Below, in pieces: positions 25,606 to 32,711 of a stretch of 64,000 nt of DNA. Position numbers and translations under genes: made by a program. A model generated the notes under the pieces. The model was not told where the DNA came from and ran no database searches. It saw nothing but the letters and a program-made list of their open reading frames with translations. Source of the stretch: CAZCTO01 sp964501725 (lineage in GTDB: Bacteria; Bacillota; Clostridia; Saccharofermentanales; Saccharofermentanaceae); assembly GCA_964501725.1 (NCBI GenBank), contig CAZCTO010000003.1:62001-126000 (forward strand), given 5' to 3'. Positions within the stretch are counted from its first letter, which is position 1. Every line of letters begins with the position of its first letter.

Positions 25606-26652
25606 TTATGGGCGGGAAGCCGATTGAGATTGGACATTTTGCGTGCTTCCGTTCATCTCTTGATTTGTTTCTTGATTCGTCTCCCCACTTGCTTCTTGAT
25701 TCGTCTCTCTGTTTGTTTCTTGAATTGTCTCCCGATTTGATTCTTGATTCGTCTCTTTGTTTGCTTCTTGATTGGTCTGATGTGATTCAGATCCCTGAGC
25801 GTCTCCGTTAGATGCTTTGTTTGTTTCCTTGTTCTGTTCAGTTAAGGCAGAGCCGCCGGGCACTTCTGACGGATCGGAAGCAGACGGGTTCAATTTGTTT
25901 TTCATGCCTGTCTGGTTCTGCTCTTGGTTCTGAAGGAGTTGCTGAACCAAATCACCGAGAGGCGCATCTGCGATGGATTCTTCGTCCCAATTTTGATTCT
26001 GGTACCGGGACTGATCCAAAAGCATCTGTCGGCCGATGGAAAGAGTATTCTTTTTGGCATCCTTAACGACGTTTTCATCATTGGAGTAAAGCACGCGTAC
26101 GGCAACGCCATGAAGGGCATCTTCGCCTTGCGAACCTTCCATGCTTGTAAGAGCAGCGGTGAAATCGGATTCGCCGGCCGGTATCACTGCGGAAAGAAGC
26201 ACTGTCTTTACATCATACTGATTATTCTTCAGAACGGTTGTCCAAAGCATTACAGCATCTTTCCAGTTCAGACCTTCCAGCTTTTGACCTTCCAATAATG
26301 CCTCCGCTTCACTGTTCATTGCTTTTGCGGTAACGACATCAAGATCACGATTCAGTGAGAGTTCAAGACTGGGATTCACATCGATCGATAGTTTTGCATA
26401 TACCTGATTTTTCGTAACACTTTGCCCGATGAATACCCCCAGAGAAATGACGAGTAATACACTTACGGCAATCAAGGCATATTTGAATGTGCGTGATAAT
26501 CCGAATTGCTTATTGCTTTCTCTATCCGTTTCCATAATAATCTCCTCTCCGACATTCATGTCCGGTTGTAATCTCCGTCTTACCATTTGGCAATCAGAGG
26601 TGTAAATGTAAGCATGTGTTCTGTCTGTACTGATTACAGTTCCTTTTATCAT
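25606..26652 (-). CDS. rsgI: RsgI-type transmembrane anti-sigma factor with Asn/Gln/Glu/Thr repeat tail
   Basis: Membrane anti-sigma factor predicted to hold SigI. The N-terminal cytoplasmic domain (residues 1-50, GTVISTDRTHAYIYTSDCQMV) is the RsgI anti-sigma domain. One membrane helix follows (about 56-79), then the periplasmic-side conserved region with YAKLSIDVNPSLELSLNRDL and a second alpha/beta part. The C-terminus is variable in RsgI proteins; here it is low-complexity, with five 8-residue units of TNQE type at 293-332. It overlaps the stop of sigI by ATGA (26649-26652). Clostridial RsgI proteins often carry polysaccharide-binding domains as sensors; none is visible here, so the stimulus may be a cell-wall or stress signal. 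Confidence 0.92.
   Translation of the reverse strand: MIKGTVISTDRTHAYIYTSDCQMVRRRLQPDMNVGEEIIMETDRESNKQFGLSRTFKYALIAVSVLLVISLGVFIGQSVTKNQVYAKLSIDVNPSLELSLNRDLDVVTAKAMNSEAEALLEGQKLEGLNWKDAVMLWTTVLKNNQYDVKTVLLSAVIPAGESDFTAALTSMEGSQGEDALHGVAVRVLYSNDENVVKDAKKNTLSIGRQMLLDQSRYQNQNWDEESIADAPLGDLVQQLLQNQEQNQTGMKNKLNPSASDPSEVPGGSALTEQNKETNKASNGDAQGSESHQTNQEANKETNQESNRETIQETNRETNQEASGETNQETNQEMNGSTQNVQSQSASRP
25657..25776 (-). repeat. Five 24-bp tandem repeats in rsgI
   Basis: The 120-bp stretch encodes five 8-residue units, TNQEANKE, TNQESNRE, TIQETNRE, TNQEASGE and TNQETNQE. Such in-frame repeats can vary in number between strains and would change the length of the extracellular tail of the anti-sigma factor. 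Confidence 0.85.
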
Positions 26653-27371
26653 GACATCGTCTCCTTTTCGTATGAGTTCAAATAGAATTGAATTGTCTGC
26701 AGATTACTTCTAATCAGCAGTGTGATAAGAATGATATTGGCGCGGTTCTTCTCAATCGTTTTGATCGGGATCTGACATCGGCGAGCCAATTCCGCGCCGG
26801 GCAGATAATGTTTTTCGATGAAAGTTTGGTACAGCATTTCATCTCCGGAAAGTGTTTTGGCAATCTTGATGCACATGATCTGACTGTCACGATGCCGGGG
26901 AAATTTTGACGTCATCTTCTGAATGCTTAAGTCAAATTGTTCCAGTTGAGCCTCCAGGTGAATAAGAGAGTCACGAACTTCCATTTTTTCGGTGAAGGAT
27001 ACGCTTTGGGGATCCATATATTGCTCTTCGAACGGTTGACCTTCCGCTGTTTTTAGGTCAGAGAAGGGGTGCTCGGGTGTGTGTTTTTTCTGATATCTCA
27101 TCCAATCGAACAGCCGGTGTTTCACGAGTAAATAGGCGTAACTAAAGAACGGTACGTTGGCATTGAAGCGGAACTTGTCGACGGCTTGATTGAAAGCGTA
27201 GAGTGCAATCGAAAAGATGTCATCATTCTCTGCATAAAAAGAATGCGTGGTTCGACGGACCCAGTGCTTAATTTCCGGAATACTGTCCGTCACAAAACGG
27301 TTGCGAAGTTCCGTATCGCCTGCCTGATTTTTTTCGATGATTTTCTCCGGCTGATCAGGTCGTTGAAACAT
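26649..27371 (-). CDS. sigI: RNA polymerase sigma factor SigI
   Basis: A 240-residue alternative sigma factor of the SigI group. The N-terminal region carries a sigma-2-like part (DDIFSIALYAFNQAVDKFRF, VPFFSYAYLLVKHRLFDWMRYQ) and the C-terminal half the SigI-specific domain with YLPGAELARRCQIPIKTIEKNR as helix-turn-helix. AGGAGG lies a few bases before the ATG. Co-transcription with the overlapping rsgI is nearly certain. In other Firmicutes SigI responds to heat, envelope stress or polysaccharides and controls its own operon. Confidence 0.93.
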   Translation of the reverse strand: MFQRPDQPEKIIEKNQAGDTELRNRFVTDSIPEIKHWVRRTTHSFYAENDDIFSIALYAFNQAVDKFRFNANVPFFSYAYLLVKHRLFDWMRYQKKHTPEHPFSDLKTAEGQPFEEQYMDPQSVSFTEKMEVRDSLIHLEAQLEQFDLSIQKMTSKFPRHRDSQIMCIKIAKTLSGDEMLYQTFIEKHYLPGAELARRCQIPIKTIEKNRANIILITLLIRSNLQTIQFYLNSYEKETMS

Positions 27372-27414
27372 CTTGTCCTCCTTTAGATTGATTCGAGGTC
27401 CTCTACCATTATCA

Positions 27415-27443
27415 TACGCCGCGCAGCTACGATTTCGGAGGGT
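27415..27443 (-). promoter_or_regulatory. Candidate SigI-type autoregulatory promoter
   Basis: On the minus strand ACCCTCC (27443-27437) and CGTA (27418-27415) are 18 bases apart, about 45 bases before the sigI ATG. This resembles the ACCCCC ... CGAA pattern described for Bacillus SigI promoters. The match is partial, so this is a suggestion. Confidence 0.4.
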
Positions 27444-27500
27444 GTACCGGTCTGAATTGAAAAAATCGCTTCATAATCAGATCAAACAGGGCGAAATGAT

Positions 27501-27547
27501 ATTGACATATGCCCAAAACCGACTATACTGTAATTGACATATGCCCA
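27501..27547 (+). promoter_or_regulatory. Promoter with 15-bp direct-repeat operator of the orange-protein-like operon
   Basis: TTGACA (27502-27507) and TATACT (27524-27529) are 16 bases apart. The 15-base sequence ATTGACATATGCCCA occurs twice, at 27501-27515 (covering the -35 box) and at 27533-27547 (downstream of the -10 box, about where transcription starts). The copies are 32 bases apart, about three turns of DNA, and each contains CATATG. This fits binding of a dimer or two dimers on one face, probably the DUF134 protein encoded in the operon. Confidence 0.7.
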
Positions 27548-27567
27548 TAATCAAAGGAGATGATATA

Positions 27568-27825
27568 ATGCCGGGACGAGATGGAACAGGACCAAACGGA
27601 ACAGGACCTAATGGAGCGTGGGCTTGCGGAAGGGGACGATTTAGCGCAAACGGATTCCGGGGAATGAATTATGCCCCATGTTATCGTAGATTCAGATACC
27701 CGATTGCTAAGGGTACGGACGAGGTTGACGACGCAGTGGATGAATTAACGGCGCTGAAAGCAAACGCAGCTTATTTGGAAATGAAGCTTAAAGAAATTAA
27801 CAAGAGAATTGAAGCGCTGACGTAA
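27568..27825 (+). CDS. DUF5320 family small protein
   Basis: An 85-residue protein starting MPGRDGTGPNGTGPNGAWAC, the Gly/Pro-rich start typical of DUF5320, with two Cys and Arg-rich segments (GRGRFSANGFRG, CYRRFRYP) and a C-terminal coiled coil (about 53-85, ALKANAAYLEMKLKEINKRI). AAAGGAG precedes the ATG by about eight bases. Such proteins regularly accompany NifX/MinD operons in anaerobes; their role is unknown, perhaps metal-cluster binding or assembly. First gene of the operon. Confidence 0.85.
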   Translation: MPGRDGTGPNGTGPNGAWACGRGRFSANGFRGMNYAPCYRRFRYPIAKGTDEVDDAVDELTALKANAAYLEMKLKEINKRIEALT

Positions 27826-27845
27826 CCGATCGCGAGGATTAGATT

Positions 27846-28193
27846 ATGCCCAGACCGATGAAGTGGAGAAAAGTGTGTTGCCTTCCCGGCACCAATGAAT
27901 TTGGTCCGATGAACGGAAGGGGATCATTACCTGAGACAATTCTGATGGCGGTTGACGAATATGAGACGATTCGCCTGATTGATCTTGAAGGCCTGACGCA
28001 GGAAGAATGTGCCGAGCAAATGAATGTTGCCAGGACAACGGTTCAGCGTATTTACTTTGAAGCCCGAAAAAAGATTGCCGAATCATTGGTTTTGGGGAAA
28101 GTTCTTAAGATTGAAGGCGGCGAGTTCCGATTATGTGACGGTAGCGGCAACGAGTGCCACAGAGGTACATGCCATCGATTCAGAGGCGGATGA
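27846..28193 (+). CDS. DUF134 family DNA-binding protein (putative operon regulator)
   Basis: A 115-residue DUF134 protein. The start MPRPMKWRKVC is typical of the family. A helix-turn-helix lies at about 53-80 (LTQEECAEQMNVARTTVQRI), related to sigma region 4, and Cys-rich ends (VCCLPG; CDGSGNECHRGTCHRF) could bind a metal or Fe-S cluster. Located second in the operon, it is the best candidate to bind the 15-bp direct repeat at the promoter. The gap to the DUF5320 gene is 20 bases. Confidence 0.88.
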   Translation: MPRPMKWRKVCCLPGTNEFGPMNGRGSLPETILMAVDEYETIRLIDLEGLTQEECAEQMNVARTTVQRIYFEARKKIAESLVLGKVLKIEGGEFRLCDGSGNECHRGTCHRFRGG

Positions 28194-28212
28194 AAAATTG
28201 AAGGAGAATAAC

Positions 28213-28578
28213 ATGAAAATAGTCATTCCGATTTCAGAAGATAAAGAGGAAGCGGAAATTTGTCCGTCATTCGGACGTGCCCCGTTCTTTTTGATGATCG
28301 ACACTCAAACAGGCAAGAAAAATCGGTTCGAAAATTTGGCGGCATCCAGTGCCGGCGGGGCAGGCATTGCGGCGGCACAAATCATCGTGGATCAGGGTGC
28401 TGAGGCGGTCCTTGCTCCGAGATGCGGTGAAAATGCCGCAAAAGTGCTTGTCGCCGCAAACATCAAACTGTTTAAGACCGTCGGCGAGTCGATCACGGAA
28501 AACATCGACGCATTCAATGCAGGCAGTCTGTCTGAACTTGATAATATCCATCCCGGGTTTCATCATCACGGAGGTTAA
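28213..28578 (+). CDS. NifB/NifX-family (orange-protein-like) cluster-binding protein
   Basis: A 121-residue protein of the dinitrogenase Fe-Mo cofactor biosynthesis fold, with MKIVIPISEDKEEAEICPSF at the start, DTQTG, GGAGIAAAQIIVDQGAEAVL and the C-terminal His tail HPGFHHHGG. The ATG at 28213 has AAGGAG five to seven bases upstream; the frame is open further upstream but overlaps the DUF134 gene. No nitrogenase genes are in the window. In Desulfovibrio, related proteins (ORP) bind a molybdenum-copper cluster and are encoded beside MinD and Mrp proteins, as here. Confidence 0.92.
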   Translation: MKIVIPISEDKEEAEICPSFGRAPFFLMIDTQTGKKNRFENLAASSAGGAGIAAAQIIVDQGAEAVLAPRCGENAAKVLVAANIKLFKTVGESITENIDAFNAGSLSELDNIHPGFHHHGG

Positions 28579-28580
28579 AC

Positions 28581-29432
28581 ATGCGTCTTGCGGTTTTGAG
28601 CGGGAAAGGCGGCACGGGCAAGACGCTTCTGTCGGTTAATATCGCGGCAGTTGCGGAGAAAGCAACTTATGTGGATTGTGATGTTGAGGAACCGAACGGA
28701 CACCTCTATTTTCGATCCGACGAAAAAAAGAAGACACCGGTATTCAGGAATGTCCCTGTTGTGAATGACGATCTTTGTACCGGGTGCAGGACTTGCGTTG
28801 ATTTCTGCCGTTTTCATGCGCTTTCGATGACAGGAGAAAAGGTGCTCGTCTTTGAGCAAGTGTGTCATTCGTGCGGCGGTTGTATCGAATTGTGTCCTGC
28901 CGGAGCCATGTCAGAAGCAAAGCGCCTGATCGGAGAAATTTCGGAAAGCACATATGGGAATGTTCGGGTTTTGTCCGGCGAAATGAGAACCAAAGAAGCC
29001 TTTGGCATTCCGATTATTAAAACACTTTTCAAGCAACTGACGGACGAAGATGACTATGTTGTGGTAGATTGTCCGCCGGGCAGTGCTTGTGCGGTGATGG
29101 AAAGCATTAACGATGCGGATGTGTGTGTGCTGGTTGCGGAGCCGACCATTTTCGGCGCTCATAACCTGAATATGGTCGTTGCGCTGGTAAGGCTTTTTCA
29201 GAAGCCATTCGGTGTAGTTCTGAATAAATGTGAGGCAAGTGATAATCCCTCCGAGCAATATTGTAACGAGAATGGCATCCCGGTAATTGCACGTATCCCT
29301 TTCGATTCGGAACTCGGTGCACTGCATTCGGAGGCTAAAATCGCGGTTAATGAAAACCCGAAATACCGGGTGCTTTTCACACAGATTATTACAGGCGCAA
29401 ATGCACTTTTGCTGAAAGCAGGTGCTAAATGA
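28581..29432 (+). CDS. MinD-superfamily P-loop ATPase with two [4Fe-4S] ferredoxin sites (first copy)
   Basis: A 283-residue ATPase. The deviant Walker A GKGGTGKT is at 9-16, and DCDVEEPNG follows. A ferredoxin insert carries two clusters: Cys66, 69, 72, 76 and Cys95, 98, 101, 105. VVVDCPPGSACAV and NKCEASDN are the remaining MinD-type motifs. It starts two bases after the NifX stop with GGAGG upstream, and overlaps the second copy by ATGA. Pairs of such ATPases are a constant part of orange-protein type operons; they may load or move a metal cluster. Confidence 0.93.
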   Translation: MRLAVLSGKGGTGKTLLSVNIAAVAEKATYVDCDVEEPNGHLYFRSDEKKKTPVFRNVPVVNDDLCTGCRTCVDFCRFHALSMTGEKVLVFEQVCHSCGGCIELCPAGAMSEAKRLIGEISESTYGNVRVLSGEMRTKEAFGIPIIKTLFKQLTDEDDYVVVDCPPGSACAVMESINDADVCVLVAEPTIFGAHNLNMVVALVRLFQKPFGVVLNKCEASDNPSEQYCNENGIPVIARIPFDSELGALHSEAKIAVNENPKYRVLFTQIITGANALLLKAGAK

Positions 29433-30310
29433 AGAAACTGCTTGTATTGAGCGGCAAAGGCGGAACCGGGAAGACAACCGTCACGGCGGCATTTGTTTCT
29501 CTTTCAAAATCACAGGCATTCGCGGACTGCGATGTGGATGCGCCGAACTTACACCTTGTGATGCAACAATTGCCGACGCCGCTGATATCGGATTACTTTG
29601 GCATGGGGAAAGCGGTGATTGATGAATCCCGTTGTATTTCATGCGGAGTATGCACGGAGAAATGCCGGTTCGATGCCATCAGCCAGAAAGATGACTTGCC
29701 GGCTCGGGTAAACCCTTTTTCGTGTGAAGGTTGCGGTCTTTGCGAGGCTGTCTGTCCGGTCAACGCAATCGATATGAAAGACGACATTGCGGGGGGTTTG
29801 ATGCTTTACAGAATCAAGGCTGATAAGGATACCCAAGCGATCTTCTCGACGGCCGAACTGAAAATGGGCAGCGGAACCTCCGGCAAACTGGTTTCTGAAG
29901 TGAAGAAGCAACTGTTTTCGGAGGCTTCCGAAGAAGCGGAACTTGCACTGATTGACGGCTCGCCGGGGATTGGATGCCCGGTTATTGCGTCCATCAGCGG
30001 TGTTGATTATGTACTCATTGTTGCGGAACCCTCTGTGTCCGGCATCAGCGATATGAAAAGGATTATTGAGACAGCGCAGTTCTTCGGGACAGGAATCGCC
30101 GTGTGTATCAATAAGGCGGATACTAATATTTTGCGAACAGAAGAAATCGAGAAGTTTTGCTCCGAAAATCATCTTCCTTTTGTCGGACGGATTCCATACG
30201 ATGAGAAGGTTACGCAAATGACAAACGAAGGTAAAACCGTTGATTGCTCCGACGGACCTGCGGGTAAGGCGATTCTGGAGATTTTTCTGCAAATGAAACA
30301 GTTGCTTTAA
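29429..30310 (+). CDS. MinD-superfamily P-loop ATPase with two [4Fe-4S] ferredoxin sites (second copy)
   Basis: A 293-residue paralogue of the preceding protein. Walker A GKGGTGKTT is at 9-17, DCDVDAPNLHL follows, and the ferredoxin insert has Cys69, 72, 75, 79 and Cys99, 102, 105, 109. LIDGSPGIGCPVIAS and CINKADTN complete the nucleotide-binding core. The copies are diverged, so duplication is old; they probably form a heterodimer. Start overlaps the first copy by ATGA; a 20-base gap with AGGAG leads to the next gene. Confidence 0.93.
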   Translation: MKKLLVLSGKGGTGKTTVTAAFVSLSKSQAFADCDVDAPNLHLVMQQLPTPLISDYFGMGKAVIDESRCISCGVCTEKCRFDAISQKDDLPARVNPFSCEGCGLCEAVCPVNAIDMKDDIAGGLMLYRIKADKDTQAIFSTAELKMGSGTSGKLVSEVKKQLFSEASEEAELALIDGSPGIGCPVIASISGVDYVLIVAEPSVSGISDMKRIIETAQFFGTGIAVCINKADTNILRTEEIEKFCSENHLPFVGRIPYDEKVTQMTNEGKTVDCSDGPAGKAILEIFLQMKQLL

Positions 30311-30330
30311 TACAAGAGGAGTAGTGAGAA

Positions 30331-31173
30331 ATGATCGTCCGGATGCTTGTCGATAATGAAACTTCGAACAATGATCTAAAAGCCGAACATGGCCTGAGTA
30401 TTCTTATGGAATTTGAAGAAAAAAAGATCTTGTTTGATTTCGGACAAAGCTTGATGCTTTTCGAGAATGCAAAGGCAATGGGGGTAGATCTCTCCGATGT
30501 TGATTATGCAGTTTTATCTCATGGTCACTATGACCACGGAGGCGGGTTGAATCATTTTACGGATATGTGCCCGGAGACGCCGGTTTACATTCGTAAGGGG
30601 GCGGACGGAGGGCAATACGCACAACGCGAAAACGGAAGAATTGAGTATATCGGTCTTCCTCCGATCAACGGAAGCAATATTGTTTTTACGGGGGAAGAAC
30701 ATCAGATTGAAAACGGGGTTGTACTTTTTAGTGTCCCGAGGGCAAGCGGACCTGAGCCTTCCGGTAATCGGGTTCTCTTTCAGAAAAATGAATGCGGTGA
30801 TTATGTCAGGGATTCCTTTATGCACGAGCAGAATCTATTGATCGAAAAAGATGGCGTGACAATGCTTGTGGCAGGTTGCGCGCATCGCGGCATCGTCAAT
30901 ATTCTTGAGTGGGTAAAGATTAAATACCACCTTGTTCCGCAGTTTGCAATCGGTGGATTTCACCTCAGACACACCTTGGATGATGAAGAAACGGAGTCCG
31001 TAGCGTTACATCGGATTGCAACTTATTTAATCGGAACGCAGGCAAAATACTTCACGGGACACTGTACCGGTTTGTCCGCATACCAAAAGCTTAAGGACAT
31101 TATGGATGACCGCATCGAATATGCGGAAGCCGGAAGTGTTCTGGCAATATCGAAAGGAGTGATCAATTCATGA
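30331..31173 (+). CDS. MBL-fold metallohydrolase
   Basis: A 280-residue metallo-beta-lactamase fold protein with the metal-binding motif HGHYDHGGG (His64, His66, Asp68, His69), a later His in AGCAHRGIVN and GGFHLRH and a GHCTG element. It belongs to the group annotated as dihydropterin ribofuranosyl-aminobenzene phosphate synthase-like, which often sits in NifX/MinD operons. It has no flavodoxin domain, so oxygen-reductase function is unlikely. Overlaps the mrp gene by ATGA (31170-31173). Substrate unknown. Confidence 0.9.
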   Translation: MIVRMLVDNETSNNDLKAEHGLSILMEFEEKKILFDFGQSLMLFENAKAMGVDLSDVDYAVLSHGHYDHGGGLNHFTDMCPETPVYIRKGADGGQYAQRENGRIEYIGLPPINGSNIVFTGEEHQIENGVVLFSVPRASGPEPSGNRVLFQKNECGDYVRDSFMHEQNLLIEKDGVTMLVAGCAHRGIVNILEWVKIKYHLVPQFAIGGFHLRHTLDDEETESVALHRIATYLIGTQAKYFTGHCTGLSAYQKLKDIMDDRIEYAEAGSVLAISKGVINS

Positions 31174-32396
31174 GTAAAGACTGCAATCAAACATGTTCAA
31201 GCTGTGGCGATGACTGCGCCGACAGGAAAGAGGAAAAGACGGATTTTTCCGCAAAGCTGAACGATTACAGCAGCGTTAAAAAAGTCATCGGCGTAGTCAG
31301 CGGTAAAGGAGGCGTCGGCAAGTCATTGGTGACTTCTCTTTTGGCATCTACAATGAATCGGCGCGGGCACACAACAGCTATTCTTGACGCGGACATCACG
31401 GGCCCCTCGATTCCGAAAGCGTTTGGAATCACTGAAAAAGCAAGAGGCAGCGAAGAAGGAATTTTTCCGATTGTCACAAGGACCGGCATCCGCATCATGT
31501 CGATTAATCTTCTTCTGGAAAATGAATCGGACCCGGTTCTCTGGAGAGGGCCGATTCTCGGCAGTACGGTAAAGCAATTCTGGACGGATGTTATTTGGAG
31601 TGATGTAGATTTCATGTTCCTGGATATGCCTCCGGGGACAGGGGACGTTCCGCTTACTGTTTTCCAGTCTATTCCCGTCGACGGAATCATCATAGTGACT
31701 TCGCCGCAGGAACTCGTATCGATGATTGTCTCCAAAGCGGTCAAAATGGCAAATATGATGAATATTCCGGTCATCGGTCTTGTGGAGAACATGGCCTATT
31801 ATATGTGTCCGGACTGCGGCTCACGGCACGACATATTCGGGGACAGTCATGTCGAGGAAATCGCAAAAGAATATAACCTTGAGGTCTTGGCGCATCTCCC
31901 GGTCGATCCCAGAATTTCCAAAGCCTGTGATGAAGGACTGATCGAAAACTTCCCGGTCACTTGGCTGGACAGCATTGCGGAAGTACTTGAAAAAAACGTA
32001 ACCAAAGAAAACCCGACAGACAGAAACGGAGGAAAGATAATGAAAATTGCCGTTGCAAGCGAAAACGGAATGGTTTGTGAACACTTCGGACATTGTGAAA
32101 GTTTCATCATTTTCGACACGGAAGAAAATAAAATCGTAAAAACCGAAAGCGTGCCCAATCCCGGACACAAACCCGGCTTTCTCCCCGTTTTTCTTGACGG
32201 TAAGGGCGTAAATGTAATTATTGCCGGCGGTATGGGCGGCGGAGCCGTCGATCTTTTCGATGAAAAAGGAATTGAAGTCATCACAGGGGCTCGCGGTGAT
32301 GCAGGCAAAGCCGCCGCTGACTATCTGGAAGGTAAATTAATGTCATCGGGATCTGTTTGCCACGAGCATCAACACCACGATGAGTGCGGGCAATAA
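31170..32396 (+). CDS. Mrp/NBP35-type Fe-S carrier ATPase fused to a C-terminal NifX domain
   Basis: A 408-residue fusion. The N-terminus has four Cys (5, 9, 12, 16) as a likely extra cluster site. The Mrp domain has GKGGVGKS at 45-52, LDADITGPSIP, FLDMPPGTGD and the CxxC of MCPDCGS, which binds a bridging [4Fe-4S] cluster in Mrp/ApbC. From about residue 291 a complete NifX/ORP-like domain follows (MKIAVASENGMVCEHFGH ... GGMGGGAVDLFDEKGIEVI), with a His/Cys tail. The junction still holds a good Shine-Dalgarno sequence (GGAGG) and an in-frame ATG at 32040, so the NifX part may also be made alone. The domain order matches MrpORP of Desulfovibrio. Last gene of the operon; a terminator follows. 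Confidence 0.93.
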   Translation: MSKDCNQTCSSCGDDCADRKEEKTDFSAKLNDYSSVKKVIGVVSGKGGVGKSLVTSLLASTMNRRGHTTAILDADITGPSIPKAFGITEKARGSEEGIFPIVTRTGIRIMSINLLLENESDPVLWRGPILGSTVKQFWTDVIWSDVDFMFLDMPPGTGDVPLTVFQSIPVDGIIIVTSPQELVSMIVSKAVKMANMMNIPVIGLVENMAYYMCPDCGSRHDIFGDSHVEEIAKEYNLEVLAHLPVDPRISKACDEGLIENFPVTWLDSIAEVLEKNVTKENPTDRNGGKIMKIAVASENGMVCEHFGHCESFIIFDTEENKIVKTESVPNPGHKPGFLPVFLDGKGVNVIIAGGMGGGAVDLFDEKGIEVITGARGDAGKAAADYLEGKLMSSGSVCHEHQHHDECGQ

Positions 32397-32441
32397 GATA
32401 CCCGAGCAACAGGACACAAGCTAACATAGTTGCCTGACGGG

Positions 32442-32474
32442 AAAGATCCGGGACAAGAGACCGGATCTTTTTTA
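32442..32474 (+). terminator. Rho-independent terminator of the orange-protein-like operon
   Basis: AAAGATCCGG (32442-32451) and CCGGATCTTT (32461-32470) form a perfect 10-bp stem with a nine-base loop, followed by TTTTA. Confidence 0.93.
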
Positions 32475-32557
32475 TGTCACGGTAGTTTGCAAATCAGATA
32501 TTACATTTGAAATATGCAAGTTATGGGCAGCAATCTTTCAAAAACGACAAAGCGCGA

Positions 32558-32586
32558 TTGACTTTCCGGTCCGACGACTGTAAAAT
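32558..32586 (+). promoter_or_regulatory. Promoter of the sodium-pump decarboxylase operon, with 125-base leader
   Basis: TTGACT (32558-32563) and TAAAAT (32581-32586) are 17 bases apart. The transcript would carry a leader of roughly 115-120 bases up to the ATG at 32712. Near its end AGTC-CGA-GACT is followed by a run of eight T, which could be a weak attenuator-like hairpin. I do not recognise a known riboswitch. The stretch 32475-32557 holds nothing I can identify. Confidence 0.6.
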
Positions 32587-32711
32587 CATACCATTCAAAT
32601 ATCGGTTTCCGGTTGGGCAGGAAACTGCTTCAAGTTTTGAGCTTCAGGGTGGAGGGCTTACGTATAGTCCGAGACTCTTTTTTTTGATAAACAGGCAAGG
32701 AGATGTGAAAA

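Noticed and set aside
25657..25776. CRISPR or non-coding tandem repeat
   Set aside because: The repeats are in frame inside rsgI and code for 8-residue units.
28213..32396. Nitrogen fixation cluster
   Set aside because: NifX-type domains are present but no nifHDK, nifB radical SAM or nifEN; the set fits the orange-protein type.
32587..32711. Riboswitch in the oadA leader
   Set aside because: A small hairpin with a T-run can be drawn, but no known aptamer pattern was recognised.
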